In this document: positions 1 through 8,744 of the stretch, in pieces
Position numbering within the stretch: position 1 is the stretch's first letter
Layout: each line of letters begins with the position of its first letter
NCBI GenBank assembly: GCA_964384215.1
Contig: CAYLLB010000020.1
Location: 28,472-92,471 of the forward strand
Reading direction: 5' to 3'
Source of the DNA: JAJFUV01 sp964384215
Lineage (GTDB): Bacteria; Acidobacteriota; Terriglobia; Bryobacterales; Bryobacteraceae
Length of the DNA stretch: 64,000 nt
Notes under the pieces: model-generated
The model's database searches: none
The model's input: the letters and a program-made list of their open reading frames with translations, nothing else
Told to the model about the DNA's origin: nothing
Program-made: the position numbers and the translations under genes

Positions 1-1
1 A

Positions 2-1264
2 TTTACGCGCGCCGCGATCGAAACCTTCGCGCCACAGCTGCGCGCCCTGGGCCTCGATCCGCGCGCCGGAACCGGCGGTGGCGCCAGCCAGCGTACTCCT
101 GCGGCGGCGGAGCCGTTGCAGCCCGGCTCCATGATCAGCGTACAGCTTGTTTCAGGCGACATGAACGTCAGCGCCGATGGCACGGTCACCATGATCGACG
201 GCAGGCGCATTTATGCATTCGGCCACCGGTTTCTGAGCATTGGCCCGGCGGAGCTGCCGTTCGCGCGCGCCGAGGTACTGACGGTTCTACCCACGCTTTC
301 TAGTTCGTTCAAGATATCGACGGCGCGGGAGTGGCTGGGTTCGATCACCATGGACGCGAACACGGCGGTTGCGGGCGAGCTCGGCAGGCGCGCCGCGCTG
401 GTACCGGTAACGATTGCGGTGAACCGCGCGAGAGACGGCTCCACTCCCGTACCGTTTGAACGCTATCAGATCCGGATGGTGAACGATCCGCTGCTCGCGC
501 CGCTGCTACTGCAAATCGCGGCGTTCTCGGCTATCGACGCCACCGAGCGCACCGTGGGCGCGTCCACCTTTGCCATCCGCGGCCGGATTGAATTCCAGGG
601 CGGAGCCGCGCCCGTGCACATCGAGAACATGTACTCGGGCGACGCGAACATGCCCATGCAGGTATCGCTGGCCGCCGCCGTGCCGGTGGCTTACGCGATG
701 CAGAGCGGGTTCACGTCGCTCAAATTGAAGAGCGTGGATCTCACCATCGATTCCTCGGCGGCCAAACGCCAGTGGCAGATCGACCAGATCTGGACGTCCC
801 GGCAGTGGGTACGGCCCGGCGAGACCGTGGATCTGTACGTGCTGCTGGCCGGCGAAGACGGCGCGGAACTGAAGCGCAAGGTGACCTACCGGGTTCCGCC
901 GGGCGCACCCACCGGACCGCTCTACTTCACCGTGGCTGACGGGCTGGTCACCAACATGACGGAATTCGGCGGCACGCTCTCTGCCGTGCCGCGTTCCGCG
1001 GCGCGGGTTGTGACGCTGCTCAATTCCTTGCGAGCCAATACCCGGGCTTATGTGCGCGTGTGGCGCGCCGAACCCGCGTTTCAGGTGCAGGGCGAGGATT
1101 TGCCGGATCCGCCGCCGTCGGTGGCCATGATCCTTACGCGCAGCGCAACCGCCACTCAGGGCACCGGTATGGCGCGGAATTCCAAGGTGGCGGAGCTGGA
1201 AATCGGAGTGGAGAACGCTGTGGTAAGCGGGTCCAAGACCCTGCAGGTGGAGGTGAAGGAATGA
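2..1264 (+). CDS. SpoIVB-like S55 family peptidase, 3' part (5' end outside the window)
   Basis: The reading frame is open from base 2, so the gene begins upstream of the window. What is left holds the C-terminal part of an S55 (SpoIVB) type serine peptidase domain: a short beta segment ending in MIDGRRIYAFGHRF (about residues 60-73 of the visible part), then a stretch on the pattern PFARAEVLTVLPTLSSSFK and a GELGRR..LVPV segment. These follow the order seen in acidobacterial SpoIVB-peptidase proteins. The remaining 200 residues look like beta-sandwich repeats of an exported protein. The stop overlaps the start of the next gene (ATGA), so the two are probably translated together. The family role in spore formers is regulated proteolysis; in acidobacteria the substrate is unknown. 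The catalytic residues cannot all be checked because the N-terminus is missing. Confidence 0.72.
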   Translation, partial: FTRAAIETFAPQLRALGLDPRAGTGGGASQRTPAAAEPLQPGSMISVQLVSGDMNVSADGTVTMIDGRRIYAFGHRFLSIGPAELPFARAEVLTVLPTLSSSFKISTAREWLGSITMDANTAVAGELGRRAALVPVTIAVNRARDGSTPVPFERYQIRMVNDPLLAPLLLQIAAFSAIDATERTVGASTFAIRGRIEFQGGAAPVHIENMYSGDANMPMQVSLAAAVPVAYAMQSGFTSLKLKSVDLTIDSSAAKRQWQIDQIWTSRQWVRPGETVDLYVLLAGEDGAELKRKVTYRVPPGAPTGPLYFTVADGLVTNMTEFGGTLSAVPRSAARVVTLLNSLRANTRAYVRVWRAEPAFQVQGEDLPDPPPSVAMILTRSATATQGTGMARNSKVAELEIGVENAVVSGSKTLQVEVKE

Positions 1265-3501
1265 AACGGATGCTGCTCGCCCCGGCGTTCTTCCTGGTGG
1301 CGGTGGTCGCCATGGCTTCGGGGACTGCAAGCTGGGAGATGAACTCCTACCAGGACTTCCTGCGCGGCCATTTCAACGGCGTCTCGCTTTCGCGCGACGG
1401 CAAACTGCTGCTGGCGCCTCCGCTCGAAAGCCTATACGCGAGCGAACAGCCCGTGATCTGGAGCCTGGTGCAAGCGCCGGACGGCTCCCTGTACGCGGGG
1501 ACAGGGCATCGCGGCCGCGTGTACCGCATCGACAAGTCCGGCAAAGGGACGCTTCTGTGGACCAGCGAGCAGCCTGAGGTGTTCGCGCTCGCCGTGGCGC
1601 CCGACGGCACACTGTACGCGGCCACGTCGCCGAACGGCCGCGTCTACCGGATCGAAAACGGGAAGGCGGTCGAGCATTTCGCCCCGGGCGCACGCTACAT
1701 TTGGGCGCTCACCTTCGCCCCCGACGGCGCGCTTTACGTGGCGACCGGCGATCAAGGCAAGATCTTCCGCGTGACCGGCCCGGGCAAGGGCGAAGTCTAT
1801 TACGAGACGTCGCAGACCAACGTCACCTGCCTGGCTGTGGACGGCGAGGGGCGCTTGCTCGCCGGCACAGAGCCGAACGGCATTCTCTACCGCATCACGG
1901 CCAAAGATAAGGCCTTCACGCTATACGATTCGAACCTGCCGGAGATCCGCACCATCGTGCCCGCGCCGGGTGGAACCTTGTACGTGGCGGCATTGGGCGG
2001 TTCCACGGCGCGCCGCGCCACGGCGGCGGCCGCTGCCACCGCTGCTTCGACGAGCATGACCGTGACCGCCACCTCGGCAAGCGTCACGGTGAGCGACGCC
2101 GCAACGCAGAGCGGTGTGGATCTGAAGGCGCGGCCGGCCGCCACGCAGCCGGCGCCGCCCAGTACGCCGGCCGCGCCCGTTGCTCCCGTGATGGACATCA
2201 TCGGTATCGAGCGCTCGGCCGTGTATCGCATCAACCCGGACAACTCTGTCGAGTCCCTGTGGTCGAGCAAGGAAGAGAATGTATACGACCTTGTGGCGCG
2301 TCCCAACGAGTTGATTCTTTCGACAGACTTCCAGGGCCGCATCTACCGCTTGGGACTGGATCGCAAGCTCACGCTCGCGGCCGAAAGCGGCGAAGGCGAG
2401 ATCACGCGCCTGACTTTGGACGGCGGCTCGCTGATGGCGGCCGTGGCCAACCAGGGCCGCATCGTGAAGCTTGCCCTGCGTCCGGGAGACAAAGGCAGCT
2501 ACGAATCCCCGGTGCACGACGCGGGCACTGTGGCACGCTGGGGCCGGCTGAGCTGGCTTTTGGAGGACGGCGCGGGCGGCCGCGTGCGGTTTGAGACGCG
2601 CTCGGGCAACTCCGCGCGGCCCGACAAAACTTGGAGCGATTGGGGCGCTATCCAGGGCGAAGCCGGCATGGGCTTGGTGGCAAGCCCCAATGCGCGTTAC
2701 ATACAGTGGCGCGCGACGCTTACGCGCGACGGAGAAAAGGCCCCGGTGATCGAAGGCGTCACCGTGGCGTACCTGCCGCAGAACACGCAGCCGGTAATCA
2801 AATCCATCAACGTCACGCCCCAAGTGGCCGGAGCGGCAACCGCCCGCCCCGCAACGCCTGCAACAACCGCGGCCACATACAGCGTCACCGTCACCGATAC
2901 GGGCGATGCGGCTCCCGCCACCTCGGCCGGCACGCCCACGCAGACGCTGACGCGGCCCGTGCCGACACAGATTCAGATTGCATGGCAGGCCGAGGATCCG
3001 GACGGTGACCGCCTTGTATACGCAGTCCACTTTCGCGGCGAGGAAGAACGCGAGTGGAAGCTCATCAAGGACAATCTCACGGAGAATACGCTGGCTCTGG
3101 AAGCCGAGTTGTTCGCGGACGGCCGATACTTTTTCCGTGTGACGGCGTCGGACCGCCTCGCGAATCCCGCCTCGGCGGCCCGCGAGGCCGAACTGGTCAG
3201 CGCTCCTGTCCTACTGGACAACACACCGCCCCGCGTCACGGCCGGCGCGCCGCGCCGCACCGGAGGCCAAGTGGAAGCCCAATTCGAGGCCACCGATGCC
3301 GCCAGCCCGCTACGTCGTGCCGAATACTCGTTGGACGCCTCTCCCTGGACCCCCGTGGAGGCGGTGGATGGCGTGATCGATTCCCCCGCCGAAAAGTTTG
3401 TGGTGCGCTTCCCTGAACCACGGCCTGGCGAGCATCTGTTAGTGTTTCGCGCTTTCGATTCCGCCGGCAACGCCGGGCTCGCCAAAGTGATTCTGCGGTA
3501 G
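1261..3501 (+). CDS. secreted beta-propeller repeat protein with Ig-like C-terminus
   Basis: 746 residues. The start is the ATG that overlaps the upstream stop; an in-frame start 201 bases earlier lies inside the upstream gene and is not credible. A signal peptide is clear (KR followed by LLAPAFFLVAVVAMASG). Residues of about 60-230 contain four repeats of roughly 43 residues on the pattern ALAxAPDGxLYAATxxxGRVYRI, the blade pattern of SMP-30/two-component-regulator propellers. A low-complexity Ala/Thr/Pro linker (about 245-310) follows, then more blades, then beta-sandwich-like segments. A second Thr/Ala-rich linker sits near residue 540. No catalytic residues were recognised. Coupling to the S55 peptidase gene suggests a partner, scaffold or substrate in the periplasm; this is inference. 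Confidence 0.7.
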   Translation: MKRMLLAPAFFLVAVVAMASGTASWEMNSYQDFLRGHFNGVSLSRDGKLLLAPPLESLYASEQPVIWSLVQAPDGSLYAGTGHRGRVYRIDKSGKGTLLWTSEQPEVFALAVAPDGTLYAATSPNGRVYRIENGKAVEHFAPGARYIWALTFAPDGALYVATGDQGKIFRVTGPGKGEVYYETSQTNVTCLAVDGEGRLLAGTEPNGILYRITAKDKAFTLYDSNLPEIRTIVPAPGGTLYVAALGGSTARRATAAAAATAASTSMTVTATSASVTVSDAATQSGVDLKARPAATQPAPPSTPAAPVAPVMDIIGIERSAVYRINPDNSVESLWSSKEENVYDLVARPNELILSTDFQGRIYRLGLDRKLTLAAESGEGEITRLTLDGGSLMAAVANQGRIVKLALRPGDKGSYESPVHDAGTVARWGRLSWLLEDGAGGRVRFETRSGNSARPDKTWSDWGAIQGEAGMGLVASPNARYIQWRATLTRDGEKAPVIEGVTVAYLPQNTQPVIKSINVTPQVAGAATARPATPATTAATYSVTVTDTGDAAPATSAGTPTQTLTRPVPTQIQIAWQAEDPDGDRLVYAVHFRGEEEREWKLIKDNLTENTLALEAELFADGRYFFRVTASDRLANPASAAREAELVSAPVLLDNTPPRVTAGAPRRTGGQVEAQFEATDAASPLRRAEYSLDASPWTPVEAVDGVIDSPAEKFVVRFPEPRPGEHLLVFRAFDSAGNAGLAKVILR

Positions 3502-3523
3502 TATTGCTGTTTAAACCTTCCGT

Positions 3524-4342
3524 ATGCCTATCTACCAAATCGTAGTCTTGGCGATTGTCCAAGGCCTGACCGAATTCCTGCCCATCAGCAGCACAGCGCA
3601 CCTTGCACTGGCCCCTTGGCTGTTCGGGTGGCGCGATCCGGGCCTGGCCTTCGACATCGCTCTGCACATTGGAACGCTGGCAGCGGTGCTCGGCTTCTTT
3701 TTCCGCGACTGGCTGCAGATTACCGCGCAGGGGTTCGGTATCCGCTATAGCCCCGACCCGGAACTGAAGAAACAACCGCGGTTGTTATGGGTGCTGGCCG
3801 TGGCAACGCTGCCGGTGGCGGTCCTGGGCCTGATTTTTCATGACCAGGCGGAATCCAGTTGGCGCAGCCCGTTCGTGATGGGCGGGATGCTGATCGGCGT
3901 GGGTGTATTGATGGCGCTAGCCGACCGTAAGGCTAACCTTTCCAAGGACATCGCGCACATTTCGTTCCTTGATACCATAGTGGTGGGTTTGGCCCAGGCC
4001 ATCTCTATCGTCCCGGGTACCTCGCGTAGCGGCATCACGATCACTGGGGCACTGGCCTGCGGCGTGAACCGCCCGGCGGCGGCGCGTTTCTCTTTCCTGC
4101 TGTCGACGCCCGCCATCGCCGGCGCGGCCGCCAAGGCGCTCTGGGATCTGCACAAAGCGGGCGGCGTGCCGCCCGATATGCGGCTCGGCTTCGTACTGGG
4201 GATCGCGTTGAGCGCCGTGACGGGCTGGCTGGTGATCAAGTTTCTGCTCGACTACCTCCGGCGGAATACGCTCACTTTCTTTGTCTGGTATCGGCTAATC
4301 TTTGGCATAATAGTGATTGCTCTGGCTTTTTTCCGCGTCTAG
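3524..4342 (+). CDS. uppP: undecaprenyl-diphosphatase (UppP/BacA)
   Basis: 272 residues, the usual length. The enzyme removes one phosphate from undecaprenyl pyrophosphate at the membrane so that the lipid carrier can be reused for peptidoglycan and other envelope polymers. Both family signatures are visible: GLTEFLPISSTAHL at residues 14-27 (Glu17, Ser22, His26) and PGTSRSGIT near residue 165, which supplies the catalytic Arg and Ser. Several hydrophobic segments fit the multi-pass fold. The gene lies 3 bases upstream of ftsK, probably in one transcript, so envelope carrier recycling is linked here with chromosome segregation. Confidence 0.95.
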   Translation: MPIYQIVVLAIVQGLTEFLPISSTAHLALAPWLFGWRDPGLAFDIALHIGTLAAVLGFFFRDWLQITAQGFGIRYSPDPELKKQPRLLWVLAVATLPVAVLGLIFHDQAESSWRSPFVMGGMLIGVGVLMALADRKANLSKDIAHISFLDTIVVGLAQAISIVPGTSRSGITITGALACGVNRPAAARFSFLLSTPAIAGAAAKALWDLHKAGGVPPDMRLGFVLGIALSAVTGWLVIKFLLDYLRRNTLTFFVWYRLIFGIIVIALAFFRV

Positions 4343-4345
4343 CGG

Positions 4346-6730
4346 ATGAAGCTTTTAGGTCCGACCGAACATCCACGCCTGAACGAGGCTGCGGGTGTAG
4401 TGTATGCAGCCTGCGCCGTACTCCTATCGCTGAGCTTGGTTTCTTACCACAGCGAAGATCCCTCCCTCAATTCCTCGAGCGGGGCTCATCCGCTCAACTG
4501 GATTGGGTTCCCGGGTTCCTATGCGGCCGACGCGGCCTTTCAGTTGTTCGGCGGCATGGCGTTCGTCTTCCCCGTCCTGCTCGGACTCCTGGCCTGGAAG
4601 TGGGTGCGCTCGAAGCCCATTGAGGCGGCCTGGGTGCGCGTCACCGGCTGGCTGATTCTGGTGGCGAGCACCTCGGCGCTGGTGTCCATGCAGACCGGCT
4701 GGCGGCTGTTCCATGGCGCCGTGCCGGCGGGCGGGATGCTGGGCCTGCTACTGGCAGATTACCTGGTGCGCACCATGAACCTGACCGGCGCCCTGATCCT
4801 GACGGCGACCTGCGTCACGGTGTCGTTGTACCTGGTATCGTCGTTCTCCATGACGCGGCTGACAGGTTGGTTCAGCGGGCCGATGGCCTGGTTCGCGTCG
4901 ATTGGAGCGGGCTGGACGGCATGGCGAACGAAGCGTCGCGCCGCGATCGCCGAAAAGAAGCGGAAGAAGGCAGAACGCGCAAAGGCGCGGAAGGCTTCGG
5001 CGAAGGAACCCGTTACGGTCCAGATGCCGGAAGCAATCGCCGCGGGCGCACCTGCTGAAGATTCGTCAAGGCCGCCGTGGGAGGAAGCGGCGGACATCCC
5101 CATACGCCCGCTCGAAGAACCGGCGGCAGCACCTCCGGCCCAGCCCCCTATCGCCAGCCAAACGGCAGACGAAGCGGCCGGCGCAAGCCCGCAACGCATA
5201 CCTGCCACACCCGTCGCTTTCGCGTCGGCCTCGGCGGAACACACTTATGAACTGCCGAATACCGAGCTTCTCAATCCACCGCCCATTCGTAATCCTTACG
5301 ACGAACAGGAACTGAAGGACATTGCGGCGCGCATCAAGAGCAAGTTCGAAGAATTCAGTGTGTTTGGCTCGGTGACACAGATCAACCCCGGCCCGGTTGT
5401 GACGACCTATGAATTCAAGCCCGAAGCCGGCATCAAGTACAGTCGCATCACGACGCTCAGCGAGGATCTGTGCCTGGGCCTGCAGGCCGAGTCCGTCCTG
5501 ATCGAACGCATTCCGGGCAAGCCCACCGTCGGCATCGAAGTGCCCAACACGAAGCGCGAAGTGATCAGCCTGCGGCAGATTTTGGAGTCCGAAGAATTCC
5601 GCGGCTCTCGCTCGCACATGGCGTTACCGCTTGGCAAGGACATCAGCGGCCGCATCAAGGTTTCGGCGCTGGACGCCATGCCGCACCTGCTCATCGCCGG
5701 ATCCACGGGTTCGGGCAAGAGCGTCATGTTGAACTCGATGATCATGTCGGTGCTGTTCAAGTCGACACCCGACGACGTGCGCATGATCATGGTCGACCCC
5801 AAGCGCCTGGAACTCGGGCTTTACGAAGGCATTCCGCACCTGCTGACACCGGTGATCACCGATCCGAAAAAGGCCACCAACGCGCTGCGCAACGCGGTGC
5901 TCGAAATGGAGCGGCGCTTGAAGCTGCTGGCCTCGCAGGGTGTGCGCAACATCGAGCAGTACAACAAGAAGATGCGCCAGCTCGCCGAACAGCCCCGCAG
6001 CCTGTTCACCGAGGAAGAACCGGCCGAGCCGGAGGACCTGCGCCCACTGCCCTACATCCTGATTCTGATCGACGAGTTGGCCGACCTGATGATGGTGGAA
6101 CGCGCCAACGTCGAGGAAGCAGTGACGAGGCTGGCGCAGATGGCGCGCGCCGTCGGTATGCACCTTGTGCTGGCGACGCAGCGGCCGAGCGTCGATGTCA
6201 TCACGGGCCTGATCAAGGCGAACTTCCCCGCGCGCATCAGCTTCCGCGTGGCCACGCGGGTGGACTCCCGGACCATTCTCGACGTCATGGGCGCCGAGCA
6301 CCTGCTGGGAAAGGGCGACATGCTCTTCCTTCCGCCGGGTTCGGCACGCCTGATGCGCGTCCACGGCGCGTTCGTCACTGAAACCGAGATCAACCGCGTG
6401 GTGGAGTTTTGGAAGAACCAGGCTGTGGCCGAATACGATTCGACCTACCTGGTGGCGCCGCCGAGTGACGAGGAAGAAGGACCGGAGGGCGAAGAACTGG
6501 ACGGCGATGAAGATCCGTTGTACGCCGATGCCGTGCGCGTGGTGATCGATATGGGCAAGGCCTCCACCTCGATTTTGCAGCGCCGCTTACGCTTGGGTTA
6601 CGGCCGCGCCGCCCGCATCCTGGACATGATGCAGCGCGATGGGATCATCGGCCCGCCCGACGGCAGCCGCCCGAGGGAGGTATTGAAGAAGCCGGACTGG
6701 CTGGAAGAGGTGAACGCGGAGTACCGGTAA
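4346..6730 (+). CDS. ftsK: DNA translocase FtsK/SpoIIIE
   Basis: 794 residues. The protein pumps chromosomal DNA through the closing septum. The N-terminus (about 20-190) has four hydrophobic segments, followed by a Lys/Arg-rich stretch and a Pro/Ala/Glu-rich linker to about residue 300. The motor has Walker A AGSTGSGKSV near residue 452 and Walker B ILILIDELADLMM near residue 571. A RecA-like core segment LATQRPSVDVITGLIKAN follows. The C-terminus (about 715-785) is a winged-helix gamma domain (STSILQRRLRLGYGRAARI), which in the family recognises KOPS DNA motifs. It is shorter than the E. coli protein because the linker is short, as in SpoIIIE. It follows uppP by 3 bases. Confidence 0.95.
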   Translation: MKLLGPTEHPRLNEAAGVVYAACAVLLSLSLVSYHSEDPSLNSSSGAHPLNWIGFPGSYAADAAFQLFGGMAFVFPVLLGLLAWKWVRSKPIEAAWVRVTGWLILVASTSALVSMQTGWRLFHGAVPAGGMLGLLLADYLVRTMNLTGALILTATCVTVSLYLVSSFSMTRLTGWFSGPMAWFASIGAGWTAWRTKRRAAIAEKKRKKAERAKARKASAKEPVTVQMPEAIAAGAPAEDSSRPPWEEAADIPIRPLEEPAAAPPAQPPIASQTADEAAGASPQRIPATPVAFASASAEHTYELPNTELLNPPPIRNPYDEQELKDIAARIKSKFEEFSVFGSVTQINPGPVVTTYEFKPEAGIKYSRITTLSEDLCLGLQAESVLIERIPGKPTVGIEVPNTKREVISLRQILESEEFRGSRSHMALPLGKDISGRIKVSALDAMPHLLIAGSTGSGKSVMLNSMIMSVLFKSTPDDVRMIMVDPKRLELGLYEGIPHLLTPVITDPKKATNALRNAVLEMERRLKLLASQGVRNIEQYNKKMRQLAEQPRSLFTEEEPAEPEDLRPLPYILILIDELADLMMVERANVEEAVTRLAQMARAVGMHLVLATQRPSVDVITGLIKANFPARISFRVATRVDSRTILDVMGAEHLLGKGDMLFLPPGSARLMRVHGAFVTETEINRVVEFWKNQAVAEYDSTYLVAPPSDEEEGPEGEELDGDEDPLYADAVRVVIDMGKASTSILQRRLRLGYGRAARILDMMQRDGIIGPPDGSRPREVLKKPDWLEEVNAEYR

Positions 6731-6741
6731 ACGGACAGAGG

Positions 6742-7065
6742 TTACGCGGCGTCTTCCAACACGATGCTCACCCGCTTGCCGAGCGCGGCGAAAGCCTGCT
6801 CGATTTGGTCCATGCGGGATGCGTGCATCAGGTCCAGTAGACGATCTACCTGCGGCAGGTGCCACTTGAGGCGGCGAGCCAGTTCCGCCTTGCTCACGTG
6901 CGATGCGCGCATGGCAAGGTAGAGCGCAATCTTGGCTTCCGTCAGAGCCGGCAGACTCACGGTTTTCCAACCACGTTTCTTGGGTGACGGCTTCGGTATG
7001 GGTTGCCGATTCCCAATATACGGAGTGAGCTGTCTCCAGCGCGCCCACTGCACGCAAAAGCGCTG
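6742..7065 (-). pseudogene. frameshifted HicB-type antitoxin remnant
   Basis: The frame ending at 6742 encodes NRQPIPKPSPKKRG, then VSLPALTEAKIALYLAM and SKAELARRLKWHLPQVDRLL, then HASRMDQIEQAFAALGKRV. This is the C-terminal linker and helix-turn-helix of HicB antitoxins. The residues expected just before it (RAVGALETAHSVYW) are read in a different frame of the same strand, crossing over at about 7010-7022, and that frame meets a stop near 7086. So the N-terminal RNase-H-like fold of HicB is broken or missing. No hicA toxin gene lies in the roughly 80 bases upstream. The intact helix-turn-helix could still be expressed from an internal start, but the simplest reading is a decaying orphan antitoxin. 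It fills the gap between ftsK and the GH32 gene. Confidence 0.7.
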
Positions 7066-7147
7066 AGGATAGAACACATCTGTTCTATTGCAGGCGCTCT
7101 GCGACAGGCACACGTGCCCACCCAGGCTAGGCTTGGCACGCATCGAG

Positions 7148-8668
7148 TTACTTGAAATGCTCCAGGCTGAAGCGGGCTGGGCGGAGAGGCCAGGCGGTCA
7201 GCGATTCGAGTTTGGCCGCGCCACCGTTGGCGAACACTTCGATGCCCAAATCGTTCAGGCCCGCGTCCACGGTCGTGAAGATGGCAGCCTCGCCGTTGTT
7301 CGCGTAGACTTCTACCACCCGCTTATCGAGAAACACTTTCAGGCGCAGGTATTTCTCTCTTCCGAAGTACATCCTGGTGGATCCCACCGAGAAGAAGCCG
7401 CCCCTCATTTCGTGCCGGATCTCGGCGCCCGGCTTGCCGTCTTTGGAGCACCGCAGGCGCAGACCTACCGAGGAAGCATTCTCCACGGCGAACACGGCTT
7501 CGATCTCAAGCGTGTCACGTTGGAACTCCTCGCCGAGTGCAAGCGGCTTTCCGCTGAGTTCGGTCGTGGGCACGCGCAGCGGCTCGCCGCGCAGTTTAGA
7601 CAGTTCGGGCGCGGGGGTCTGACACAGGAACCCGGCGGAGTCGATCGAAAGGATGCGCGGCAGCGCCATTACGCTGTTCCATCCCTTGTCCGGTTTGGTT
7701 GCGGTGCGGCCCCAGAGCCAGAGAATGGTCCGTCCTTTGTCGTCGAAGGAGATGTTCGACGCATAGGACGCGCCCGGATCCAGCACGCCCCGCGTCTCCG
7801 GAACAAAGCGGGCGCGCTCCAGATCCAGGTCGCCGACGAAATACTCGCAAGGCATGTGCGGCGAGATGATCAGCACCCATTTCCTGCCCAAGCGGAACAG
7901 GTTGGGGCACTCGATGTTGGGGCAGCGCCTATCGCGGTTTTCGAAGATGGAGCCCAGGTGTTTCCACTCGCTCAGGTCCGCGTTCAAGGCGCGATAAAGC
8001 TGAACCTGGCCATCTCCGCTGCGGCGCATGTCGTTCCCGTTGCCGCCGCAAACCATGTAGACGCGACCCTGCTCGCGGAACAGGAACGGGTCGCGCCATT
8101 CGAACACGCTTTTGGCGCCGTGGTTCTTCAAGCTCACTACCGGATTGCGCGGGTGCTTCTCCCACTTAATCAATTCGTCGTCCAATGGGATGGCCATCCA
8201 CTGTTCGGGATCGCGTTTGCCGATGCTCGTGTAGAACAAGCGCACACGGCCGTCGTCGCCCTTGATGGCGCCACCCGAATATACGTGATTCTCGCCTTTT
8301 TCAATCGACGGCCACAGCGCGATAGGCAAATGCTCCCAATCCACCATGTCGCGGCTCCGCGCGTGTCCCCAGTGCATGTGCCCCCATATCGATCCGTAAG
8401 GGTTGTGTTGGTAGAAAAGGTGATGCCAGCCGTTATGGAAGATAGTTCCGTTGGGATCGTTGTTCCAGTTGGCAGGGGGATGAAAGTGGTAGACCGGGCG
8501 CTCGGGATCGGCTTCGGCCAGGGGGATGGCTGCGCGCACCGAATCCATCGCTTTCTGAATAGCGGGATTCGACGCGGCGCTCAGAGACGCCGGGAGAACG
8601 GCCGTAGCCGCGCAGGCCGCATTGAAGCCGCGGCGGGTCGGCAATGAATCAAGGTGTGATTTGGTCAA
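7148..8668 (-). CDS. exported GH32 beta-fructosidase (levanase/invertase type)
   Basis: 506 residues. The three GH32 signature sites are present: WNNDPNG with the nucleophile Asp71, WRDP (192-194) with the transition-state Asp, and ECPNL with the acid/base Glu253. FYQHNPYG follows the first block as usual. A C-terminal beta-sandwich (about 360-500) is typical of the family. The N-terminus TRRGFNAACAATAV looks like a twin-arginine signal, so the enzyme is probably folded before export. The likely activity is hydrolysis of beta-fructosides such as levan, inulin or sucrose; which one cannot be told. The start used is TTG without a clear ribosome binding site, so it is uncertain. It is divergent from the next hydrolase gene. 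Confidence 0.9.
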   Translation of the reverse strand: MTKSHLDSLPTRRGFNAACAATAVLPASLSAASNPAIQKAMDSVRAAIPLAEADPERPVYHFHPPANWNNDPNGTIFHNGWHHLFYQHNPYGSIWGHMHWGHARSRDMVDWEHLPIALWPSIEKGENHVYSGGAIKGDDGRVRLFYTSIGKRDPEQWMAIPLDDELIKWEKHPRNPVVSLKNHGAKSVFEWRDPFLFREQGRVYMVCGGNGNDMRRSGDGQVQLYRALNADLSEWKHLGSIFENRDRRCPNIECPNLFRLGRKWVLIISPHMPCEYFVGDLDLERARFVPETRGVLDPGASYASNISFDDKGRTILWLWGRTATKPDKGWNSVMALPRILSIDSAGFLCQTPAPELSKLRGEPLRVPTTELSGKPLALGEEFQRDTLEIEAVFAVENASSVGLRLRCSKDGKPGAEIRHEMRGGFFSVGSTRMYFGREKYLRLKVFLDKRVVEVYANNGEAAIFTTVDAGLNDLGIEVFANGGAAKLESLTAWPLRPARFSLEHFK

Positions 8669-8744
8669 ACTGGAGAGTTACCAAACGGCGGGTTCTGAGT
8701 CAACTGCCCCGGCGCAAGATGATAAGATCGTTTCGACCCACGCC

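Noticed and set aside
1060..1260. Upstream extension of the propeller protein
   Set aside because: The 67 extra codons overlap the S55 gene in another frame; the ATG at 1261 starts a clear signal peptide.
5041..5250. Repetitive Ala/Pro/Glu codons in ftsK as a DNA repeat
   Set aside because: It is the normal low-complexity linker of FtsK, with no regular DNA repeat unit.
7088..8647. Long open frame (519 codons) on the plus strand opposite the GH32 gene
   Set aside because: It is the complement of a strongly conserved GH32 enzyme with all three catalytic sites; the antisense product matches nothing and is Arg/His-rich, as expected for high-GC shadow frames.
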